5,732 nucleotides of DNA from Chloroflexota bacterium (GTDB lineage: Bacteria > Chloroflexota > Dormibacteria > Dormibacterales > Dormibacteraceae), in contig VBJE01000267.1 of the NCBI GenBank assembly GCA_005879675.1, forward strand, positions 2,191 to 7,922, written 5' to 3'. The notes under the pieces are model-generated. The model did not search any database. It saw nothing but the letters and a program-made list of their open reading frames with translations, and was not told where the DNA came from. The translations under genes were made by a program, and so were the position numbers. Shown one piece after another: positions 1-4,980 of the stretch. How positions within the stretch are numbered: position 1 is the first letter of the stretch; the number at the start of each line of letters is the position of its first letter.

Positions 1-984
1 GGCGGCCGATGCGGCTGGGGCCTGGGGGAGCGGAGCCGGGACCGGCGGAAAAGTAATCGCCGGCAGAGAGGGGTAGCTCTGCAACGGGCGGTCCGGCGCC
101 TCGTACAGCGAGCCGTGGACCGGTGCCTCTTCGCGCCGCGGCGGGGCGATGAACGGCGCCGGCGGGGCCGGCGCCGGGGCTGGAGCAGGGGTGGGGGTGG
201 GGGCGAAGGTCTGCCGGGGCGGGGGAGCGTCGCCGGCGGGTAGGAACGGCGTGATCGCCGGGACTTCTCGGCCGCCCGCACGGGTGGCCAGCTCCGACTG
301 CGCTGCCATCTGCCTGTCGGGCGCCAGCAAGGGGGCCGCCATCTCGCGCAGCGCTCCCAGGGCGCGATCCGCCGACGGGCCCATCGCGCCGCTCGCCATC
401 GACCGCATCGTCACCACCAGGCCCGGCGGGATGTTCGGAGGGGCGGGAGCGCCGGCCGGGTCGACGCCGAACGCGGCGCACACGGCCATTCCGCATGACC
501 GCACGTCAGCTCGGAGGTCGCTCTGCGACGGCGCGCCGCGCACAGCCGCCGCGGGATGGCCCGCCAGCCTGACCTCGCCGTTCGAGGTGACTCGTACCGC
601 CGTCGCGCCGAAGCCCCCCATCGCGATGCCGGTCTCGTGCAGCGCGGCGACGCCGGAAAGCACGGCCGCTCCGAGGGCGGCGGCGGCCGGGGGCGACATC
701 GGTCCCCGGGTCAGGATCGAGCTGAGGGGGGTGCCCTCATTGGGCTCGACCGCGACCCAGACGCCGTTCGGATCGGTGCCCCACGCAAGCACGGGGGAGA
801 GGGCAGGATGGCGGTGGTCGAACAGGCGCTGCAGCCGCGGCACAGCGGCCGTCGCCTCGGCCTGCGGAATCGGAATCTCGTGCACGACGGCAGGCTTTCC
901 GCTCTTGAGCACGGCCTTCCATCCCTGGCCTACGCCAGGCGCCATGAGTTCGATCAGTTTCGGTTTGGGCTCTGATTCGGGCAT
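1..984 (-). CDS. Protein-kinase-like pseudokinase with Pro/Ala-rich linker, C-terminus outside window
   Basis: Reading 984 to 1 gives 328 open codons from ATG 984-982; the 3' end lies beyond the left edge. Residues about 15-230 follow the layout of a bacterial Ser/Thr kinase domain. An HPALSPVLAWG segment (59-69) matches the HPNIVPVYDFG region of kinases, a VAVEPNEGTPL hinge is at 77-87, and ALHETGI (114-120) leads into the catalytic-loop position. There HRD is replaced by MGG (122-124) and DFG by AGH (141-143). The VAIK lysine is replaced by VVHE (33-36). The helix-F aspartate is kept (D160 in ADVRSCG). It is therefore probably catalytically dead and acts as a binding or scaffold module. Residues 250-328 are Pro/Ala-rich (TPTPAPAPAPAP at 262-273) and look like a disordered linker to an unseen C-terminal part. 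No transmembrane segment is visible. Another ATG at codon 14 is possible. The kinase-fold call is motif-based and fairly sure; the function is unknown. Confidence 0.72.
   Translation of the reverse strand, partial: MPESEPKPKLIELMAPGVGQGWKAVLKSGKPAVVHEIPIPQAEATAAVPRLQRLFDHRHPALSPVLAWGTDPNGVWVAVEPNEGTPLSSILTRGPMSPPAAAALGAAVLSGVAALHETGIAMGGFGATAVRVTSNGEVRLAGHPAAAVRGAPSQSDLRADVRSCGMAVCAAFGVDPAGAPAPPNIPPGLVVTMRSMASGAMGPSADRALGALREMAAPLLAPDRQMAAQSELATRAGGREVPAITPFLPAGDAPPPRQTFAPTPTPAPAPAPAPPAPFIAPPRREEAPVHGSLYEAPDRPLQSYPSLPAITFPPVPAPLPQAPAASAA
171..225 (+). repeat. G-run tract opposite the pseudokinase Pro/Ala linker, G-quadruplex candidate
   Basis: On the plus strand there are six runs of four or five G: 176-179, 188-191, 193-197, 199-203, 216-219 and 221-225, with one-base loops between 188 and 203 and again at 220. 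This is the template strand for the pseudokinase gene; the codons are Pro/Ala/Thr repeats. The loops of 8 and 12 bases are slightly long for classic quadruplex rules. Confidence 0.4.
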
Positions 985-1012
985 TTAACGGTGCATGGTA
1001 CCCTTGCGGAAG
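985..1012. promoter_or_regulatory. Compact divergent start region between the pseudokinase and ferredoxin genes
   Basis: Only 10 bases separate ATG 984 (minus) from ATG 995 (plus), or 28 if ferredoxin starts at GTG 1013. On the minus strand TACCAT (1000-995) is a 4/6 match to the -10 consensus and would put transcription start a few bases before ATG 984, giving a nearly leaderless mRNA. On the plus strand TTTAAC (984-989) is a weaker -10 candidate. No good -35 or Shine-Dalgarno is seen for either gene. Promoter assignments are inference. Confidence 0.3.
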
Positions 1013-1258
1013 GTGGCATACGTCATCGTCCAGCCCTGCATAGACGTCAAAGACGCCTCATGCGTCGAGGTTTGCCCCGTCGATTGCATCCACACCGACG
1101 ACGCGGCGAACATGTATTACATCGATCCGGACGAGTGCATCGACTGCGGCGCCTGTGTCGATCCGTGCCCCGTGGACGCGATCTTTCCTGAGGATGAGGT
1201 GCCGGAGCAATGGCGCAACTTCATCCAGATCAACGCCGACTACTTCAAGAACCGGTAG
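995..1258 (+). CDS. fdxA: 7Fe ferredoxin ([3Fe-4S][4Fe-4S])
   Basis: Small acidic cytoplasmic electron carrier of 87 residues (81 if started at GTG 1013). The cysteine pattern is C15-x7-C23-x3-C27-P-x2-C31, then C48-x2-C51-x2-C54-x3-C58-P. The first half has seven residues between its first two cysteines instead of CxxCxxC, which is the mark of seven-iron ferredoxins. By analogy with Azotobacter FdI, C15, C23 and C58 bind the 3Fe cluster and C27, C48, C51 and C54 the 4Fe cluster, with C31 free. The C-terminal EDEVPEQW (66-73) is typical of the Thermus/actinobacterial group. Start: TAA at 986-988 bounds the frame, leaving ATG 995, TTG 1004 or GTG 1013. Family members usually begin M-A-Y-V-I, favouring 1013, but neither site has a clear ribosome binding site. 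Isocitrate dehydrogenase follows in the same frame 30 bases after the stop. Family call is very sure; the start is not. Confidence 0.95.
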   Translation: MVPLRKVAYVIVQPCIDVKDASCVEVCPVDCIHTDDAANMYYIDPDECIDCGACVDPCPVDAIFPEDEVPEQWRNFIQINADYFKNR

Positions 1259-1288
1259 TCGCATCCGCTTCACGACCAGCTAAACGGG

Positions 1289-2407
1289 TTGGCTGAGCAC
1301 GCCGTAACGCTCATCCCGGGCGATGGCGTTGGCCCGGAGATCTGCGAGGCGTCACGCCGCGTCCTCGAGGCCACCGGCGTCGAGTTCCAATGGGACGTCC
1401 AGAACGCCGGCGAGGCTGCCATTCCTGAGTTCGGGACGCCGCTGCCCGACCAGGTGCTCGATTCCATCCGCAGGAACAAGGTCGCCCTCAAGGGCCCGAT
1501 CACGACGCCGGTGGGCAGCGGGTTCCGCAGCGTCAACGTCGCGCTCCGCCAGGCGCTCGACCTCTACGCCCTGGTGCGTCCGGTCAAGGCGTACAAAGGC
1601 GCACGCAACCTGCGCGACGACCTCGACTTCATCATCGTGCGCGAGAACACGGAGGACATCTACGCCGGGCTCGAGTTCGAGAAGGGCACGCCCGAGGCGG
1701 ATCATCTCATCGAGGAGATTTCAGGTCTGCTTAAGAAAAAGATCCGGCCCGACAGCGGACTCTCCATCAAGCCGATCTCGGTCAGCGGCTCGGAGCGGAT
1801 CGTCCAGTTCGCGTTCGACTACGCGCGGCGCAACAACCGTCGCAAGGTGACCGCCGTGCACAAGGCGAACATCATGAAGCACACCGACGGCCTGTTCCTG
1901 GCCGTGGCGCGACTGGTCGCCGAGCGCAACAAGGACATCGAGTTCGAGGACCGGATCGTCGACAACATGTGCATGCAGCTCGTGCTACGGCCCAAGGAGT
2001 ACGACATCCTCTGCTGCCCGAACCTGTACGGCGACATCATCTCCGACCTCGGCGCGGGAATGATCGGCGGCCTGGGCCTGGCGCCTGGCGCCAACATCGG
2101 CACGAACGGCGCCGTTTTCGAGGCGACCCACGGCAGCGCGCCCAAGTACGCGGGGCAGAACAAGGTCAACCCCATGGCGGTGATGCTCTCGGGCGTGATG
2201 ATGCTCCGCTACCTGGAAGAGACCACCGCCGCCGACGCGCTCGAAAAGGCGATCGCGAACGTGATAGCGCTCGGGGAAAACGTCACCTACGACCTCAAGG
2301 AAAGGCGCGACGACCCGAGCGCCGTGGGCACCAGCCAGGTGGCGGACGCCGTGATCGCCCAGCTGAAGGCGGGTGAGCGGCCGAGCCGCGCAACGACGGC
2401 GCGCTAA
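1289..2407 (+). CDS. icd: Isocitrate dehydrogenase, short form, probably NADP-dependent
   Basis: Oxidatively decarboxylates isocitrate to 2-oxoglutarate in the TCA cycle. The 372-residue protein spans the isocitrate/isopropylmalate dehydrogenase fold. It shows GDGVGPEI (11-18), the isocitrate-binding SVNVALR (81-87), R97, RENTEDIY (118-125), the catalytic K192 in HKANIMK, D225, and the metal-binding D249 and D253 in NLYGDIISD. SxNxxLR argues for isocitrate over isopropylmalate. HGSAPKYAGQNKVNP (281-295) carries K286, Y287 and V293, equivalent to E. coli K344, Y345 and V351 that recognise NADP; NAD enzymes usually have Asp-Ile there. Y334 also matches Y391, but E338 sits where E. coli has R395. 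Length is nearer NAD-type subunits (about 350) than E. coli Icd (416). Start: no ATG or GTG occurs between the ferredoxin stop and here, and TTG 1289 gives the usual M-A-x-H-x-V-T-L-I-P start. Probably co-transcribed with ferredoxin. Isopropylmalate or homoisocitrate dehydrogenase are less likely. Confidence 0.9.
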   Translation: MAEHAVTLIPGDGVGPEICEASRRVLEATGVEFQWDVQNAGEAAIPEFGTPLPDQVLDSIRRNKVALKGPITTPVGSGFRSVNVALRQALDLYALVRPVKAYKGARNLRDDLDFIIVRENTEDIYAGLEFEKGTPEADHLIEEISGLLKKKIRPDSGLSIKPISVSGSERIVQFAFDYARRNNRRKVTAVHKANIMKHTDGLFLAVARLVAERNKDIEFEDRIVDNMCMQLVLRPKEYDILCCPNLYGDIISDLGAGMIGGLGLAPGANIGTNGAVFEATHGSAPKYAGQNKVNPMAVMLSGVMMLRYLEETTAADALEKAIANVIALGENVTYDLKERRDDPSAVGTSQVADAVIAQLKAGERPSRATTAR

Positions 2408-2414
2408 AGCGCGC
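2399..2414. other. GC hairpin enclosing the isocitrate dehydrogenase stop codon
   Basis: GCGCGC (2399-2404), loop TAAA (2405-2408), GCGCGC (2409-2414) forms a perfect six-pair stem whose loop holds the TAA stop. No T-run follows, so it is not a standard intrinsic terminator. It could slow transcription, shape translation termination or protect an mRNA 3' end. Short GC palindromes are not rare in GC-rich DNA. Confidence 0.4.
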
Positions 2415-2427
2415 TTCGCCAACTGAT

Positions 2428-2748
2428 TTGCCGCAGCCTAGCCGGGACGAGGTCGTCCGCCTGCGCCGACTGTGGGAGGAGCACATCCACGCTCCATTCC
2501 CCGCCGGCGGCGCTGATCCGCGCCGGCAGGAGGTCGCGCTGTACGCGTCGTGGGTGGGGAGCATGGTCGAGATCGCCCTGGCGCGGGGTTCGCTCGACCG
2601 CAACCTGGCGAAGATGCTCGAGACGCGCCGGGCGGAAGGCAACCAGCGGGTGTTCAGGGCGGCCGGCGAGCTGGGCGAGCCCATCCGCTCATACGTGGCA
2701 CGCCTGATCGCGATTGAGGATCTACTGGCACAATTGCCGGTCACATGA
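2428..2748 (+). CDS. Unrecognised 106-residue helical protein coupled to the CapA-like gene
   Basis: I do not recognise the family. The protein is 106 residues, probably soluble, with no signal peptide, membrane segment or cysteine. It looks largely helical: a charged N-terminal helix (about 6-20, DEVVRLRRLWEEHIH), a Pro/Gly break (23-29, PFPAGGA), then helices at about 31-53, 56-80 and 84-104, rich in Arg, Glu, Leu and Ala. Start TTG 2428 gives M-P-Q-P; no strong Shine-Dalgarno precedes it. The frame is open further upstream inside the isocitrate dehydrogenase gene but offers no better start. It begins 20 bases after that gene and its TGA overlaps the ATG of the CapA-like gene (ATGA, 2745-2748). 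Composition and third-position GC match the neighbours, supporting a real gene. The tight coupling suggests a role with the CapA-like protein or simply operon packing. Confidence 0.75.
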   Translation: MPQPSRDEVVRLRRLWEEHIHAPFPAGGADPRRQEVALYASWVGSMVEIALARGSLDRNLAKMLETRRAEGNQRVFRAAGELGEPIRSYVARLIAIEDLLAQLPVT

Positions 2749-3923
2749 GACCTGGCTGGTTGGTCGCCGTCGCGCTCGTCGCCATGGCGTGCAACCAGGC
2801 CGTGGCCACCCCGACCAGCAACGTGGCGTCCAGCTCGCGGGTCCTCGTCGCTGCGCCTGACTTCGGGGACCAGCCGTCGTTCGCCGATCGCACCGGCAGG
2901 CTGCCGGTGCTGAGCCTGCAGAGCCTCTTCCATCCGGCGTACATCGTCCCCGCCGACCCGACCCAGGTCCGCACGCTCCTGGTGACCGGGGACGTGATCC
3001 CCGCCCGGGGAGTCAACTACTACGCCACCGCGCGCCACGACTTCCTGTGGCCATTTCGCCCGACGGCGGACTACACCAAGAATGCGGACATCACAAACAT
3101 CAACCTCGAGGCGCCGCTGTTCGCCGGATGCCGGGTGGATCCCGGCCCGAGCTTCACGTTCTGCGGCGACGCCCGCTTCGTCAACGGCCTGACGCTGATG
3201 GGCGCCGACGTGGTGAACCTCGCCAACAACCACCTTTCGAACTACGGCGCGGAGGGGATCACGCTCACCGACCAGCTGCTGCACCAGCACGGAATGCAGA
3301 CTTCAGGCCTGGGTCCGGTCGCCGTGATCGACGTGCGGGGCATCAAGTTCGGTTTCATCGGCTTCAACGGCGTGGGCCGCGCGATCGACAAGACCGCGCT
3401 GAAGCAGGGCATCGCTCGCGCCCGGCAGCTCGCCGACATCGTGGTGGTGCAGTTCCATTGGGGCAAGGAGTACGAGCGCCTGCCGAAGGCCGACCCGGGC
3501 GTGCCGACACCGGACGACCCTGTGGTCATCGCTCACAACACGATCGATTGGGGCGCTGACATCGTGATCGGCAATCACCCGCACTGGTACCAGGGGGTCG
3601 AGGTCTACCACGGCAAGCTCATCACCTACGCGCACGGCAACTTCGTCTTCGACCAGATGTGGTCGGAGGAGACGCGCGAGGGCATCATCGGGACGTACAC
3701 GTTCTACGGCACGCAACTCGTCGCCGCGAGCTGGAAGGCGTACCGCATCTACGACTACGGGCAGCCGGTGTTCATGACCGTCAGAGACAACGCCACCGCG
3801 CTGCAGACGATGGAGGCTGCGAGCGACCAGCTCGCTGTCCGCCTCCACGAGCCGACGACCTCGCCGGTACCCGCGATGCCGCCGGCGCCGGCCATCGCGC
3901 CGGAGCACCCACCGACTAGCTAG
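2745..3923 (+). CDS. CapA-family (PGA_cap) metallophosphatase-like exported protein
   Basis: Belongs to the CapA/PgsA family of calcineurin-like metallophosphoesterase folds, known from poly-gamma-glutamate capsule synthesis but widespread in bacteria without capsules. The 392-residue protein has a hydrophobic N-terminus (5-15) ending in A-M-A-C16, a near-match to a lipobox, so it is probably a lipoprotein or otherwise exported. Core motifs in order: TGDVIPAR (81-88, metal-site D83), NLE (120-122), NLANNH (158-163), FHWGKEYE (237-244), GNHPH (276-280) and HGNFVFD (297-303). C129 and C140 may form a disulfide. The C-terminal 22 residues are Pro/Ala-rich and probably unstructured. ATG 2745 overlaps the preceding stop by four bases and has no clear Shine-Dalgarno, implying translational coupling. 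No capB, capC or other capsule gene is visible nearby, so the substrate is unknown and capsule synthesis should not be assumed. Confidence 0.9.
   Translation: MRPGWLVAVALVAMACNQAVATPTSNVASSSRVLVAAPDFGDQPSFADRTGRLPVLSLQSLFHPAYIVPADPTQVRTLLVTGDVIPARGVNYYATARHDFLWPFRPTADYTKNADITNINLEAPLFAGCRVDPGPSFTFCGDARFVNGLTLMGADVVNLANNHLSNYGAEGITLTDQLLHQHGMQTSGLGPVAVIDVRGIKFGFIGFNGVGRAIDKTALKQGIARARQLADIVVVQFHWGKEYERLPKADPGVPTPDDPVVIAHNTIDWGADIVIGNHPHWYQGVEVYHGKLITYAHGNFVFDQMWSEETREGIIGTYTFYGTQLVAASWKAYRIYDYGQPVFMTVRDNATALQTMEAASDQLAVRLHEPTTSPVPAMPPAPAIAPEHPPTS
2890..2910. repeat. Perfect 10-bp inverted repeat inside the CapA-like gene
   Basis: GCACCGGCAG (2890-2899) and CTGCCGGTGC (2901-2910) are exact reverse complements around one G. 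It lies in codons 49-56, the linker between the signal peptide and the catalytic domain, where the protein sequence is little constrained. It could be an operator-like site or an mRNA hairpin, or chance in GC-rich DNA. Confidence 0.5.
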
Positions 3924-3926
3924 AAT
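3921..3926 (+). promoter_or_regulatory. Possible -10 box (TAGAAT) for the carboxypeptidase-enolase pair
   Basis: TAGAAT matches five of six bases of the TATAAT consensus and begins on the last three bases of the CapA-like gene. A start of transcription near 3933 would leave about 25 bases before the Shine-Dalgarno-linked start region of the next gene. No convincing -35 hexamer is found 16-18 bases upstream, so this is tentative. Confidence 0.35.
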
Positions 3927-3942
3927 CCCGGCGACAAACCCT

Positions 3943-3950
3943 AAGGGGGT
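3943..3950 (+). promoter_or_regulatory. Strong Shine-Dalgarno (AAGGGGGT) with no canonical start codon at the right distance
   Basis: This is the best ribosome-binding-like sequence in the window. Eight bases after its last G lies GTC 3958, in frame with the carboxypeptidase gene; the nearest canonical in-frame start is GTG 4048, about 100 bases away. It therefore marks the probable true translation start of that gene. ACCC 3938-3941 can pair with GGGT 3947-3950 and partly hide it. Confidence 0.45.
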
Positions 3951-4047
3951 CTCTGCCGTCCCAGCCTACGTCTCAGAAAGAAAGACCTTCGCCCGTGCCA
4001 GGCGCCGCCAGCGGCGCGAGCGCTTCACTTTTTTCATCTCGATAGGT

Positions 4048-4965
4048 GTGATCGCGGTCGCCGTCGCGACGACGGTCTACGTCGCGCACAACCGCACCTC
4101 GCCCTTCGACTTCAACCTGCAGAGCTCCACCGCCCCGCCGGCAAAGACCTACGACCATTTCGACTTCTCGAGCTACTGGCTTGCCACCCACCGCCAGCCC
4201 AATCTCGCGATCCACGGGCAGGCGGCGTACCTCGTCGACCTCGACGCGCGCCAGGTGCTCTGGCAGCGCGACGCCGAAACGTCGCGCGCGCCCGCGAGCC
4301 TGACCAAGCTGATGACCGCGATGGTGGCGGTCGACGATGCGGGCTCGCTCGATCACGTCGTCGAGGTGACGAAGGCGGCGACCCAGGTCGTCCCCAGCGT
4401 CATGGGCCTGACCACCGGCGAGCAGCTGACTGTGCGCCAGCTGATCCAGGGCATGTTTCTCGACTCGGGCAACGACGCCGCCGAGGCGCTGGCCTCAGGA
4501 CTGGTGCCACGCGACCGATTCATGCGCCAGATGAACCAGAAGGCCAAGAGCATCGGGCTCACGGCAAGCCATTTCATCACGCCCAGCGGCCTGGACGCGC
4601 CGGGGCACGGCATGTCGGCGCACGACCTGGCCCACGTGGCGGCGTACCTCGACACCTACTACCCGCAGCTTGCGGCCATCGCGGCCACCAGGGACGCCGT
4701 CATCACGGCGACGGCGACGCACAAGGCGTTCTACCCGCACAACCTCAACCGGCTGCTGTGGACGTATCCGGGCGCGACCGGTCTGAAGACCGGGCTCACG
4801 GACAATGCCGGCGGCTGCATGCTCGCGACCGCGACTCGCGGCGGCCGGCACCTGATCGCCGTGGTGCTGAACGCCACCGGGCATTCGACGGACGACGCGG
4901 CGATGCTCCTCGACTACGGCTTCAGCGTCCATCCCACGCGCACCTTCGGGCCTTTCGCGGGCTAG
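4048..4965 (+). CDS. D-alanyl-D-alanine carboxypeptidase, peptidase S11 (DacA/PBP5-like), membrane-anchored
   Basis: Trims the terminal D-Ala from peptidoglycan stem peptides outside the cytoplasmic membrane. Numbered from GTG 4048 (305 residues), it has the three active-site motifs of penicillin-binding enzymes: S84-L-T-K87, S140-G-N142 and K247-T-G249, plus TPSGLD (178-183) typical of S11. It ends about 55 residues after KTG, so the C-terminal beta domain and membrane helix of PBP5 are missing. Anchoring must come from the N-terminus. The frame stays open upstream of 4048 and encodes a basic stretch (ARARRRQRRER) leading into FTFFISIGVIAVAVATTVYV, which is a complete signal-anchor; starting at 4048 cuts that helix in half. 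The true start is therefore probably near 3958 (GTC), giving 335 residues. Residues 25-50 look like a linker. Enolase follows 15 bases after the stop in the same frame, suggesting co-transcription. Family call is firm, start uncertain. Confidence 0.92.
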   Translation: MIAVAVATTVYVAHNRTSPFDFNLQSSTAPPAKTYDHFDFSSYWLATHRQPNLAIHGQAAYLVDLDARQVLWQRDAETSRAPASLTKLMTAMVAVDDAGSLDHVVEVTKAATQVVPSVMGLTTGEQLTVRQLIQGMFLDSGNDAAEALASGLVPRDRFMRQMNQKAKSIGLTASHFITPSGLDAPGHGMSAHDLAHVAAYLDTYYPQLAAIAATRDAVITATATHKAFYPHNLNRLLWTYPGATGLKTGLTDNAGGCMLATATRGGRHLIAVVLNATGHSTDDAAMLLDYGFSVHPTRTFGPFAG

Positions 4966-4980
4966 ATAGACTTCGAAGCC

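Noticed and set aside
149..988. Long plus-strand reading frame (279 codons) opposite the pseudokinase
   Set aside because: Its translation is low-complexity Gly/Ala/Arg/Ser with no family motif, whereas the minus strand gives a kinase-like layout; long antisense frames are expected in GC-rich genes.
995..1258. Classification of the ferredoxin as a 2[4Fe-4S] type
   Set aside because: The first motif is C-x7-C-x3-C-P rather than CxxCxxCxxxCP, which indicates one [3Fe-4S] and one [4Fe-4S] cluster.
2727..2738. GGCA-CAAT-TGCC hairpin before the CapA-like start as a terminator or regulator
   Set aside because: Four pairs only, no T-run, and it lies within codons of the small upstream gene.
2295..3290. 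Minus-strand reading frame of 331 codons across three plus-strand genes
   Set aside because: It crosses gene boundaries of well-supported plus-strand genes and shows no recognisable domain.
3953..4045. CTG 3953 as start of the carboxypeptidase in another frame (with a later frameshift)
   Set aside because: Only three bases separate it from the Shine-Dalgarno, the frame stops at TAG 4043-4045, and it would need a -1 shift; GTC 3958 in the correct frame is simpler.
4778..4793. Inverted repeat CCGGTCT-GA-AGACCGG as a regulatory site
   Set aside because: It encodes the conserved T-G-L-K-T-G active-site region, so protein constraint and chance explain it.
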